A stretch of DNA of 64,000 nt from Myxocyprinus asiaticus (Eukaryota; Chordata; Actinopteri; Cypriniformes; Catostomidae), in NCBI RefSeq assembly GCF_019703515.2, contig NC_059368.1, positions 36,595,831 to 36,659,830 of the forward strand, given 5' to 3'. Positions 1-13,100 of this stretch are shown piece by piece. The position numbers and the translations under genes were made by a program. The notes beneath the pieces are model-generated. The model worked only from the letters and a program-made list of their open reading frames with translations, searched no databases and had not been told where the DNA came from. The first letter of the stretch is position 1. Every line of letters begins with the position of its first letter.

Positions 1-630
1 CACCGTATAACAGAAAAGAGGAGTTTACAGCATTTCAGGAAATGCAGAACACTACTGTCAAATACACATTGCCTTTTCTGTGTTGAAATAAATGCTCATT
101 GTGAAGTTAAAGTAATAACGACAGCACTTTTGGCATCAAAATAAAAGCCCCAGGTGGAGGAGAAGTAAACAGGACAGAAATATATTACTTCTGTATAACG
201 CAAATCTAATAATCGGAATAATAATGATAATTCAGCATTATATTATGATAATAAACCTGATGTGTCCCACAGTAATAATTTAGTATAATGCAATGTTCAA
301 CTGGGGTTTCAAAATAAGTCAGTGATGTAGCTTTGCACACCTTGTTCATTCACAAAAATGTATTAGTGAAAACATTTGAATGTAAATAATGCTTTTTATT
401 AAGCTACTATGTATCACTGTATTTGGAATATAAATATAAAAGTGCATATCAATGAAAATGATTACATTTCATTCTCCCTTGTGTTTATTTTATGAGAAAC
501 TAATTATTATATTTTAATTTAATGTCTTTAAAATATTGAATCTACTTGGCTGCGGGGGTTAGGGATGAAATGATGGTTCCTCTGATTAAAAAAAACAAAC
601 ACTTTTGAGAAATTTTAGAGCAAATACATA

Positions 631-1170
631 CACTGCCGTTCAAAAGTTTGGGGTCACTTGACTGAAATGTTTCTCATGATCTTAACCTTTTGATTTGAAG
701 GCATATGCTTAAATGTACGAAATTAGTTTTGCAGACAAAAATATAATTGTGCTACCATATTAATTTATTTCATTACAAAACTAAAATGTTATATTTAAAA
801 AAAAAAAAGTTTTTGAAATGGATGACTTGGACCGAATAATAAAAAAAAGCAGCTAATAAGTGCCCAGTATTGATGGGAACTCCTTCAATACTGTTTAAAA
901 ATCATCCCAGGGTGATACCTCAAGAAGCTGGTTGAGAAAATGTCAAGAGTACATGTCTGCAAATTCTAGGCAAAGGGTGACTACTTTGAAGATGTTAAAT
1001 ATAAAATAGTTTTGATTTATTTTGGATTTTTTTAGTCACAACAAAATTCCTATAGTTCCATTTCTGTTCTTCCATAGTTTTGATGACTTTACTATTATCC
1101 TTAAATGTGAAAAATAATAATAATAATAATAAAGAATGAGTAAGTGACCCTAAACTTTTGACCAGTGGTG
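631..1170 (+). mobile_element. Tc1/mariner-type MITE with TA duplication
   Basis: Terminal inverted repeats CACTGCCGTTCAAAAGTTTG and (inverse) CACCACTGGTCAAAAGTTTA, with TA at both sides (629-630, 1,171-1,172). Non-coding, about 540 bp. Confidence 0.8.
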
Positions 1171-1310
1171 TAATTATCGAGATATATCGTCAATTTGCTG
1201 AAAAATATCGAGATATAATTTAAGACATATCACCCAGCCCTACTGTCTAGTGAAACGTCCTGCACTAGGTTAAAGTCGCCACCAATGATTATATAATGGT
1301 CGTCTACACT

Positions 1311-1515
1311 CAGTAGACTCAGCGAGTAAAGACGCTGACTACCACCCCTGGAGTCGCGAGTTCAAATCCAGGCCTGCTGAGTGACTCCAGCCAGGTCTCC
1401 TAAGCAACCAAATTGGGCCAGTTGCTAGGGAGGGTAGAGTCACATGGGCTAACCACCACGTGATCGCTATAAAGTGGTTCTCGCTCTCGGTGGGGCGCGT
1501 GGTGTGTTGTGCGAC
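1311..1515 (+). mobile_element. tRNA-derived SINE, 3'-truncated
   Basis: Head CTCAGCGAGTAAAGACGCTG and body to GGCGCGTGGTGTGTTGTGCG. It sits between the VIVTGRLQ and GGDFN parts of the L1, so it also entered the LINE, in the opposite direction. Confidence 0.78.
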
Positions 1516-1769
1516 AAAATTAAATAAACAAATCGCCATTATCCCTGTTAGGGCATAAATGGAGGCAAGAATGACAGGAATGTTCTGGAGCCTACCTGTG
1601 ACTATAACAAAATGTCAGTTCGGATCAAACATTGTAGTAGCTGGTTCAAATCGAACAGACTTGTGAATAATGATGGCAGACCCACGAGCTCTTTGGAAAA
1701 ATTTGGAATGAAATAAATGACCCATCAAGGCTCTCTTAATACGGAGTACATCCATTGTACGCAAGTGCG

Positions 1770-2208
1770 GTTTTTTTTTTCTCTCCCTTTTTCTCCGTAA
1801 TTTGGAATGCCCAATTCCCAATGCGCTCTAAGTCCTCGTGGTGGCGTAGTGACTCGCCTCAATCCGGGTAGTGGAGGACGAATCTCAGTTGCCTCCACGT
1901 CTGAGACCGTCAACCCGCGCATCTTATCACGTGGCTTGAGCGCGTTACTGCAGAAACATAGTGCGTGTGGAGACTTCACGCTATTCTCCGTGACAACCAT
2001 GCACAACTCACCACGCGCTCCACTGAGAAAGAACAACATTACAGTGACCACGAGGAGGTTACCCCATGTGACTCTATCCTCCCTAGCAACCGGGCCAATT
2101 TGGTTGGTTAGGAGACCTGGCTGGAGTCATTCAGCACACCCTTGATTTGAACTCGCGACTCCAGGTGTGGTAGTCAGCGTCTTTACTCGCTGAGCTACCC
2201 AGGCCCCC
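1770..2208 (-). mobile_element. tRNA-derived SINE, full length, in the L1 endonuclease
   Basis: On the minus strand the head reads GGGGCCTGGGTAGCTCAGCG (tRNA box A), with a box B like GAGTTCAAATC. The tail ends in an A-rich run at 1,771-1,790. It is flanked by the perfect 10-bp repeat CGCAAGTGCG (1,760-1,769 and 2,209-2,218). It splits the L1 codons at QETHL. Confidence 0.88.
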
Positions 2209-3348
2209 CGCAAGTGCGTTTCTTGTAAAAACACAATCTCAGCCTTCAGGTGCTGCAGATTAGATAAGATCTTACCAGCTTTAATGCCGGCATTCATCCC
2301 TTTAGTATTCCAGGACATGAATCTTAACCCCCCCATCTTTAAACTTAGCGGCGTTAGTCATTCAAAAAGAGTAATGACACCAGGAGCCATGATCTGTAGT
2401 GGTCTGGGGAAAAACAAAACAAACAAAAAAACACTGTGCACTTTCTAACAACCCACCTCCCCTACCCTCTAGTCTATCCCATATCTTATGAATGTCCCAC
2501 CTCCCTTTAAGATAGCACTCACAAAACAACATAATCCAAGTGAAACACGCTCTGTAAAAATGGCCAACTTAACCTTCGAGTCTCAACTCCCAAAACAATA
2601 TATTAAAATCCTCTAAAACAATAAGTACAACAAGAAATACTAACGAACCACAGAATATAGGCAAAACAATTATGACATTTAACACTCCATCTGCAGATCA
2701 AAATCCAGGATTAAGTGCGCAGAGCCTCTTTACAAAGAAGAACCGGCACAGGTCGAAGATACAAAGTCCTCTGCCTCCGCCAGTGAAGAAAAAGATCTTT
2801 GTTCCGGTGGCTGCGAGACTCCAGGTCGGTGACTTTAGTCTGTAGCTTAGCATTGCTATCCGACAAGGCCGTGCACGTCCTCCAAGAGCAAGTAGACGTT
2901 CGTCTGTTACATTAGCATTAGTTTCAAGCAAGGTGATCTTGTGGGTATGGTCAGAAACGGTGGACTGAATAAAATCTATCTTAACCTTTAATGATGAGAT
3001 GGTAGATTTGAAGTTCGAAGAGAGGGCCTGCCTATGCTGTTCAAGCAATTTAGCAATTGCTGCCATGCTAAGTTCACTGGAGTCGTCAGTGGGAGAATCC
3101 GATTTAAAAACCTTTTTGTTTCATTTCGACGATTTGGAAGCCATGGCGAAAGCATACAAAGGCTCTAATATGTTTCTGTCTGAGTAAAATTAAAATAAAA
3201 GTATAGGGGAGTATGAAAATAAGTGAAAGAATTGCACAGGAGCAGGACCAAGACACACACACGTCTAACCCACACAACCGTCCGCCATTTTTTTCCCCAG
3301 GCAACATATTTTAACATTTGCATTACATAACCAACTACATTTGCAAGA

Positions 3349-3690
3349 TTGTTCAAACATGACTGCATTGTGCAGTAGCTCAACTGATAGCGCGTCGCAC
3401 CGGCGATGCACATGACTGGAGTACGAATTCTAAAGAGCACGCAAGTTGACATGTGAGCTGAGTGTCATAGAAACACCACCAAATGATGTGGTTGCTTCAG
3501 CAATTGTGTTTTTCATCTCATTTGCTTTTTATGACACTATCGGTTAAGTTTAGGTTTAAGGTGGGAAGGTAGGTTTTGTTGACTTAAAACTCGAAAGAGC
3601 ATTAACCTAAAAACAAAAACATTACTAATTTTTAGCATCACACAGTGGACATTTCACCTCGGACCTGCTGCGAGACATCTAAGGACCCAT
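3349..3690 (+). repeat. SINE-like repeat with tRNA-like head
   Basis: CAGTAGCTCAACTGATAGCG resembles a tRNA A box and GGAGTACGAATTC a weak B box. Followed by GGTTAAGTTTAGGTTTAAGG, seen again at 4,795 and 25,030. Confidence 0.45.
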
Positions 3691-4039
3691 GTAATATAAT
3701 TTCTCAAAAATGCTGCCACTGTAGCAGAATTTATCTGAGATCAGGCTCATTTTATAAAAGTATGTTGTACCTAAAACAGCCATTAGCTGTGATTTTATTC
3801 AAAATATAACAAAGCCTCTCACAACTTATGGTGTTTGTTCAGTTTTGGCGTATATTAAATTATAAGGTTAAGCTAATCATGACTGTAACCCATTTAATAC
3901 ATTATCAGTTAGGACATGGGTAATTGTGTATATTGTGTGCACTAGCATGGAATATTTTGGACAAAAAAAATGTATTCCAATGTTCAAATACAGTGGACCA
4001 CAGCAATACTACAAGATGAAGTTTAAACTAAAAACATAC

Positions 4040-4167
4040 GGGTTCCAGTGTTCTTTGGAGATCCGGTACAAGCTTCCAAACATGATGGGCAGGATTTTGG
4101 CATTATTCTCTTCAATTAGACTCAAAATGTATTCGTTGTTCCAGTAGTACAGTGCTCGTTCTGCTAC
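4040..4167 (-). CDS. ppp2r5a: ppp2r5a coding exon 11 (last in window)
   Basis: Reads [20 protein letters not shown] and ends EHWNP with two bases of a split codon before GTATGT. The following exons, coding for the last helix and the Lys/Glu-rich tail, are not found in 1-4039. Confidence 0.95.
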
Positions 4168-7100
4168 CTGCAAATATCAGAGCCAGTTTAATAACATCTA
4201 TTTAAAACAAAAAGGTACAACCATTTATTCAGTAAATCAAGAACACTAGAATGCAGCATTATGGAAGCAAAACATAATCGTCAGTCCTACTGATGCATTG
4301 TACCTGAAAATGGGGACTGGCTACACATTTAGAGATTTGTTGAAATAAGGGCTCCTGGATCTTCTTGAACTGGGTGGGTTCAATAACGTCCAGGATCTCT
4401 TCAATTTCACCAAGAAACATGACCTGAATACAGCAGAGAAGAAACAAAACAAAGGAACCCATGAGACACAAACAATCTATAAAACTGAAAATGTGTTACA
4501 TTCCCTCATGTTCTTTAGAAGATTTGCAACAGGATCACACAGAAAGTCCGCATGTTGTTTCCAGAAGATCCAGTACTCTAGGATCGACCACATTATACTG
4601 AGTGCTATCTCCCATCAGACCCATTTTTGCATCATTTCCTTTCCTTGTGACGTGACCAGAAGCGGTTGTGTCAGGGAGTCCTAGGTTCAGATCCCACGTT
4701 GAAACCAGGAAGTAATCGTGTTTGCATAGTCAGTGACGAGCCTGATTCGGAGGCTGTATTTTTTCCCCTCAAACATTACATTTTTACTCCACTGATGGTT
4801 AGGTTTAGGGTTTGAGTTGGGGAGTACAGTTTATAAAATATGCATTCCTCTTCACTGTATTAGATCCTGTACAGCTGAAAACATCTAACTTCAGCAACTC
4901 GCTTTTGGCGCCACTCCATGGACGTTTTCCCAGAAAATGGAGCTCACACATGCCCATGCGAACAACAACACTTACCGCTTTGGCCACTGGAGGCAGTGTG
5001 TCAAATTTCGTTAGGCACAGACAGATTTTACCAAAAGAAAAGTCAACCTACTGTTTCTGATTTCACTAAGATCAATCTGAGGTATAATACAGGTAGATTC
5101 TTTAAAATCATTGTTTTTTTCTTATAACCAGATACAAAAATATTTCGCTTAAAGCTGCACTATGTAAGATTTTTTGGTTAAAAAATTACAAATTGCCATT
5201 ATTGATTGAGTACATAAAAAAGTTTGTGTTCAAAACAATGTCCTAACCTTCCCCAGACTCACTATGGTAAGCCTATAAAAATGCTTTGTATTTTGAGCTG
5301 TTGGGTCAGATTTGGCACGAAGTCGCTGGCTTATGTTGTTCATCCTTATGTCATTACGACATGTCCATAAACACAGGAAATAAGAACCGGCTGTCACATG
5401 TCCTGGCTGGAGAAACTACACTCTTCACTTCAGTTCAATAACACTCACAAAGTTCAGGACAGCATCGCTGCAGTCAGGATGGATGTATATCTGTTATCCG
5501 TTTGGTGAATTTGTTTACCTGCTATAATGCTTGGTTATGTTTTCTGGTAGAGTTGTAGAAGCTTATATTGCTTGTCATGCTTTTATTAATCGAACATTAC
5601 TCGTGTGTTAACCAATCGCCGTGTATCCACGTTGTCGGGGAATGTTACTGTAACATGTTTACTAATATGTATGACTTCTGAAATTGACTTCTTGTAATTG
5701 TTATATTGCATATTTAAGAGTTTTATTTTCATGTTTAATAAAGCATATTTTATCGCCATTATTGAACATTTTCAATATTTTTAGTTTACGGTGTTATTGT
5801 GTGCATTGCATAGAAGTACTACTGTAGTATTAGACATAGTATGTCTAATGTCGCTGTGTAGTATGTAGAGGCTGTACAATATAAATATAATAAAGTCTTC
5901 CATTAAACTCGTTTCATCCATATCACGAGTTTCACCTATTAAATTGATAAGTGTAATAAAATACAAACATTAATAGTAGATAAAACACTTAAATATTCAT
6001 ATATACTGGTAACTGGTAGTGGTTGAGGAGAGTCCCGTTTTGTATGGAAAAGCACTATAAGTGTAAAATTCATTCATTCCAAATATGTAAATTCTAGGGT
6101 TGGGAATCAATAAAATTTAACTAATTAATCGCACAATTTTCTGTAATTAATTGCGATTAAATCGCAATTAAATTATGGTACATGATACATTACAACAAAC
6201 ATTAGCAAAATCATCATAAATATATTTAATTTATACTTAGTCTTAAAAGAACTTGCAAGAAACTGGTTAGTCATCATTTATTTTAAATAATAATTTACAT
6301 GTTCAAATGTTCAAGATTTTTTCCTTTTTTATGGATAGAGTTAATAAGACACAATTTTACAGGCTGAGAGTTAAGAGATTGAGATTGCTCCTCACTGTTA
6401 GGAAAATATAATGAAATGTGCATTGCTCCACACAATTCATTTTTGTACTAGGATGTGCAGTCGTGTTGAGTGTGTACCTCCTAAAAATGTATATATATGT
6501 CAATTAGCCACAGAAAGTGGGGGAAAACATTAGTGAATTTTCACACATTGTACAAAGGTGCCTCTGTTTGTTTCATGCAGACAGCATGCATGACCCCGCC
6601 CCCTCCCTATTCCTAACCATATGGAGCCAGTAAGGCTGAGTAGCCTACCAGGAATAACCTGAGGCACCTGTCTCTCTTCTCGCGAAGGCTCAGGAATGGG
6701 AAAAAACGGATACTGCATTAATTGCATTTATTTTTTTTCGCGTAAAAAAACATTTAATTTCCCAGCACTAGTAAATATGAGTGTTGTTTATCTTCATCAA
6801 ACAAGTAATATTTTAGTTTTAAATGTAAAATAATATCATCATGAAAATAGCACATTATGACTCCGGCTCTGAATATCTCCCAGTCATGGTCACAGGCGAT
6901 GTCCAGGTAACCTTAAACCATGAGATTTCATCCGCCAGAAGAGCAGTGCCGAAACACGACTGATGCTTCTATCAGTGTTCTTCTGCAAATTGCTTGCAAT
7001 TTTAAGTTTCAACCACAGATGTCGCTAAAGAGCACAAAGTTACATAGTACAGCTTTAAATTAATTTATATGTTAATGGTTAATATTTTATCATATAAGTC

Positions 7101-10100
7101 TGAAGCATAAATGAAATCATGAACATTTAAATTAGTTTTAAGAATTATTAAGTAAAATTATGTGCAGTTATTGAAAATGTAAGGAAGAGGGGGAGAATGT
7201 GGAATGCTATTTTATAATGGCAATATTGGCACTATATACTGTGTATATTATATTGGCACTACCATGTACACATTATTCTCTGTAACCATTGGACCATAAG
7301 TCAGAGTTATCAGATGCGCTTACCTCTTTCTGACTGTATGTCTTGGGCCAAAATTTAAGAAGACCACGAATCACCTGAGAGGAAACAGAAAAAGACTGGT
7401 AAACTCAGCAATTTTCATGAATTGAAGTTGGAAAAAAGTAACATGCATGTACATCATAAAATAAGTACAAATAAATATCTTTACAGCAATCAATTCATAA
7501 ATACACCCCCTTAAAATTCTGTCCAAAAGAATTAATGTGGGTGGTTGAATGATCAGAGCAAGATTTTGCACAAAATGTTTCGTAATCCGACTGCCCCACC
7601 CCACCCTACCCTTCCCTGTGTGGTGCCCCTATGCGTTGCATATACAGTTTTTGCACCACTGCTTGCATATACAAAATACTGTATACAATTCTGCCTTCAA
7701 CACCACTGGGGGATCTAGTCCTGTGCAAACCCATGAGCATGATAATGCTTCCAGTCAAACACAATTGGTAACAAGTTCTACACTGATGAACACTGGTCCC
7801 TGTGTTTGCTGCGGAATGTAGTCACTGTTCACGCAAGGCTGTTCAACCAAACACAGCTGCAACTGTATAATCATTTCTGCTGAGAAATATATTTTATTGA
7901 AACGCAGATGGGCAATGACACGACACCGAACACCAATTCAACACAAGCCCCTCAGCATCTTCACTCTATACGATGTCTGAGGAAATGTGGTTTGAGTATC
8001 TGTTCTGACAGTGTCGAAGCCTAGTGGTTTAACATCTGGTCTGGTAAAGGTTGTACGGTCAAACACCACATGGGGTGATCAATGAACTACTATCATTGTG
8101 CCCTTGATCAAGTCACTTCACCTCAGGTCACTCCAGAGGGAATTTCTCAGTAATATGTATGCAGTAATACAAGTCATTTCAAGACAAATTAGTAGCAAAC
8201 TCCCTACTAATTACAGACTAAAAAACGTGCAGCACCAACTAGAGCACCACTGTGTGGTTTGGCAACGCAACTCGTTCAGAGAGCTGTAAGGACTGCTGAG
8301 AAAATCACTGGGACAGACCTACCAGCCATTAATGGCATCTACACTCCTGTTCAAAAGTTTTGAATCACTATGAAATGTTTTCACATGAAACTATTAAACT
8401 GACCAAGAAATACAGTAAAGACACAATGTTACAAATGACTACTTATATTTAAAGGGGTCACTATGCACAGTAAACCAGGATTAATTTAATCCATGGATGA
8501 AAGTGTCCAATAACAGGGCAGTTACTGAGATTAAGCAAGTAGTATTTAGATTGTCATGTATCCTAACATGGCTGCCCCCATGAGGGTGCCCCTCTCCATG
8601 TAGAATAAAACAGCTTTTATAAGGTTACTGACATGACTACAGTCCTCATCTCATGTGAGTGGTCAAGAATTTAAATTTATGTTTTCAAAACTACTATTAA
8701 TGTTTTAGAAGTAAAACTTTTTAAATGAGGAAAGAAATTACAGAATGCACCTATAAGGATTCTTAGCAGACTGAAAGTAATGACTACTAAAAATTAGAAT
8801 CTGAAGTAAAACTTTTATTTTAATATTATTATTTTTCTTATTATTAAAAATAAAAATGTATTAATTAAAAAATATTTAATTAAATTGTTAACAATTATTT
8901 AAAAGAGTAATAATATTTTGCAGCATTAATAATGTTCAAGAACACTAATGTCTTAGTGTTTCCAAACTTTTAAAAGCTAGTGTTTGTTGTTTTTCAAAGA
9001 CAAACATTTCATGACAAGCTAACTTGGTCAGAATATAAACTTTTGCCTTGCTTCCCCACAAAAATCAATGATAAAATCTAATTTAAAAAAAAAAATCTCC
9101 CAACTTGCAATACCCAATTCCCACTACTTAGTAGGTCCTCATGGCGGCGCGGTAACTCGCCTCAATCTGGGTGGCAGAGGACAAGTCTCGGTTGCCTCCG
9201 CTTCCGAGACCGGCAATCCACACAACTTATCACGTGGCTCACTGTGCATGACACTCCGGAGACTCACAGCATGTGGAGGCTCATGCTGCTCTCCGTGACC
9301 CATGCACAACTTACCATGCGCCCCAATGAGAGTGAGAACCACTAATCGCGACCACTAGGAGGTTACCCCATGTGACTCTACCCTCCCTAGCAACCGGGCC
9401 AATTTGGTTGCTTAGGAGACCTGGCTGGAGTCACTCAGCACACCCTGGTTTCGAACTCGCGACTCCAGGGGTGATAGTCAGCTTCAACTCGCTGAGCTAC
9501 CCAGGCCCCCGATAAAATCTAATTAAAGTTTTGCCGTCAGTGCTCACAATCTCAACTGTAAAGTATTACATTTCTTCCAGCTGAAAGAAAGTTATTTTGC
9601 ATTAACCAAACACAAAATGTGTTTTTTGCACACCTACAATATCATAAGACAGCCAGAGTGTAGCCAAAAAGACAATCATACAGCCTATAATGAGTGCCAT
9701 ATAGGGTTAAAGTTTTAGATTACACATTGTTCTAAAATAAATTAAAAAGGGGTGGTGTGGATGTAGTGGGGAGGTGTGAGGGTGAAAGTGGATGTGAGCA
9801 GTACCGCCTCAGTGAGGGTGGGATCCTTTTCTATAAACTGAACCACACAGTACGCCAGCTGAAAAAGAACAAGATAAGAGCTGTGACAGTACAAACATTT
9901 GCTAATTCAGTCAATAGACTTGAGGCAAATATGCAAATGTTATCTTCTAACTGAACAAATATCCGCTTACAATACTGTAAATGGATACAAACCATATCAC
10001 TAGATGTGACAAATCAATATAAGGTGACTTACCTAGCTTTACAAAAATAACTTTTCTTTGCACTTCTAGCAACACACAGAAAACTAAATATACATAAAAG

Positions 10101-13100
10101 GAGGCATTTTGAATTCTATTAATGATGAGTGTCCAATAAATACCCTTATTACACAGCTCTTTGAAATACTCTATATCTGTGCTAAATTAATGTATCTCAT
10201 TTTTCTCCATGGCCTTTTTCATCTCACATAATAAAATAATTTTAACTCAAATCAATACTTCATGTACAAATTTATTTATTTGGCCAGTAGCCATGTAATA
10301 AGTGGGAAAATGTACAGTCAGTCAGTCGTTATTGCAAAATAAACCCCTGATCCTGATTAACCTGTCTAGGTTTATTTTGCAAATAACATTGTGGCCTTTG
10401 AAAATTCATAATGTAAAACAACAAATACAAAAATACAGCATCTGCCTCAAATTTCTTAAATGCAATTAAGAATTAGTGTTTGCATGGTGTTGCAGTACCT
10501 GTGCATGGAACAGTGCTAGTCCTTTGGCAGTGTGCAGAGGAATGAGAATCTTTATCAGGAACTGCTTGTGTTCAGCTTTTAGTGGCAGAGCAAAGCCATT
10601 GATGATACTGCAATTACAAAGACAGTGACACAACTGATGAAACGATGACCTGAGAGGTTTTTACATAAGATCAATATAGTCTACAATGCTGATAATCCTC
10701 TACTGTATATTCAGACTGAACCTGAACCCAAACAAACTTCTACCTGGCATGCATACTCACTACCTGCTGTATCCAAATGCACTCTAACCACACGGCATGC
10801 ATCTGTTCAACAAATGGATGCTTTGTTAACAAGCAAGAGAAGAACATGAAACAAAAGCTCACCTGCCCAGAATCTCTAAAAATTCTGCAACTCCATTAAA
10901 GTGCTCAGTTTCATAGATGAATCTGGGAAATCAGACCAGCAATCAGTGAACTGCATTTCTGAACATTCTATAGACATACAGTTAAAAACATATGGATACA
11001 AGAATACCAGCACTGCTTGGTTAAAGTGGGGGGTATTTGGTGTATAATTTATTGTACAAATTAAGGTTGTGTGCCATTCAGAATTGAGAACACCTTTTAC
11101 ATTTCAATTCATGTCATGGATTTGAACAGGATGCAGATTTGTAATGCAAATTTGAATTTAAGGAAGTAGACAAAGGGATAGTTCACCCAAAAATGAAAAT
11201 TATCATATCATTTACTCACCCTTGTGCGATCCCTGATGTGTATGACTTTCTTCCGCTGAACACAAACAAAGATTTTTAGAAGAATATTTCAGCTCTGCAG
11301 GTCCATTCAGTACAAGTGAATGGTGACCAGAACTTTGAAGCTCCAAAAAGCACATTAAGGAATTATAAAAGTAATCCATACAATTCAAGTGGTTTAATCC
11401 ATGTCTTCAGAAACTATATTATAGGTGTGTATGAGAAACAGATCATTACTCAAGTCCTTTTTTTTTTTTTTTTTTTTACTGTAAATTCTCCTCCCTGCCC
11501 AGTAGGTGGCGATATGCATGAAGACAACAAACACATAGGAGGGTGGTTGAAAGTGGACATTTATAGTAAAAAAGGACTTAAATATTGATCTGTTTCTCAC
11601 CCACACCTATCATATCACTTCTAAAAAACATGAATTAAACCACTGGAGTTGTATGGATGACTTTTATGCTGTTTTTATGTGCTTTTTGGAACTAAAATAA
11701 GCACTTGCATTGAATGGACAAATAGAGCGGAGATATTTTTTTAAATCTTTGTTTGTGTTCTGCAGAAGAAAGTCATACACATCTGGGATGGCATGAGGGT
11801 GAGTAAATGATGAGATAATTTTCATTTTTGGGTGAACTATCCCTTTAAAATGGAAATCAATTAAAATAACCGTTATGTGATCAACCTCAGGTCAAAATAA
11901 GAACGTCAAGGAACCCATATGTGTTTTCTTACCTCAGAAAAATGTTGTTGATCTGTTTCCGAATAAAGGCACGCAAACCCAGAAATTTCCCATAGATGCG
12001 ATGCAGAATCGTTTTTAAGAACTCTCTCTCACGAGGATCTTCACTGTCAAACAGTTCCAAAAGCTTCAAAGGGAAAAAAGTGTAAGAGAAAGAAAATAAC
12101 TATATTAACCATTTTAATATTGCTAAAATATTGTAAATTAATGTCTTTTTCTTCACTTGAGTTTTTCCATGCCACTTGTCTTCTATCCATGAAACAAAAC
12201 AGTTGGATGCAGGTGTTCTAATAAGGATAGCTTAACCAGCAAGACTTCCTTGGTTAACCAGCATTACCAGAAAAACAAATTAAGAAATACATACTGGTCA
12301 ACCAGATTCACCAGCTAAGATTTGCACTTGAACAACATGGTTATGCTGGTCCACCAGCTCGATCAGCACTAACCAGCATAAATGTAACCAAATTAAATAT
12401 TGTGACAATTTATTTGTATTTTATTTGGCATCCCTTACTATGGAGCGAATAAACATTGTAATGCTGAAATCTATTTTCTTTATTATTATTATTTTTTTTT
12501 ACTTTTAATATTCAGAAAAGACAAAAGAATATTAATTATTAATAAATAAAAAAATAATGCTGTGTGATTCTTTTTCCCCTGTTGTTGCCACGAGACTGAA
12601 TGTATTATGGAATGGTTTGATCTGGCAGCATCAACCATTATGTCATATTAAACTGTGTGCACAGTCAAGTATTTGCCCCATGAGAATGAGCCCCTGCCAT
12701 GAGTGATGTATTTGCCAACAGCCTTTATGCAACATGACATTTGTAAATGAGTCCTACCTGCATTACATTCATGTGGACATGAATGATGTCTAAAACCTTA
12801 GTTTATTCAAACAGGTTTAAAAATGTTCAACTTGGCACATGCAGAGTAGGCCATGTTTAAACCTTAAGGGTTAAATCAATGGATCAAGAGCTAGGATAAG
12901 AGGCCAGCTGACCCTCTAAACCTTCAGCTTTATCACCCTCTAGTGTTAAACTGAAGCACCTTCAAATGGGAATTTTCCTCAAGCAGTTTGATGGTCACCT
13001 ATCATCAGGACCAAATACATGCTAAGGACCCAACAGTACATACACTGGTTTTAGAATATGGTTCTATATGGTGATTTTAGATTAAACACGTGACTGAGCT

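Larger units (their letters stand above)
1240..3300 (-). mobile_element. L1-type LINE remnant carrying two SINEs
   Basis: Read on the minus strand, 3,144 downward gives an ORF1-like coiled-coil start (KLLEQHRQALSSNF), with a stop early in the frame. From about 2,330 the ORF2 endonuclease follows: LRFMSWNTKGMN, then EIVFLQETHL, then RARGSAIIIHKSVRFEP, VIVTGRLQ and finally IIGGDFN near 1,280. WN, QETH and GGDFN are endonuclease motifs. The reading frame is broken and the element is interrupted by SINEs at 1,311-1,515 and 1,770-2,208, so it is dead. The left end meets another short A/T repeat at 1,173-1,240. Confidence 0.8.

Noticed and set aside
1..4039. Search for the last ppp2r5a exons
   Set aside because: No segment coding for the conserved C-terminal helix or Lys/Glu-rich tail was found; they are taken to lie left of the window.
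3926..4147. 73-codon plus-strand ORF
   Set aside because: Antisense to ppp2r5a exon 11.
9757..9954. 65-codon plus-strand ORF
   Set aside because: Antisense to ppp2r5a exon 8, which has the correct size, phase and family sequence.
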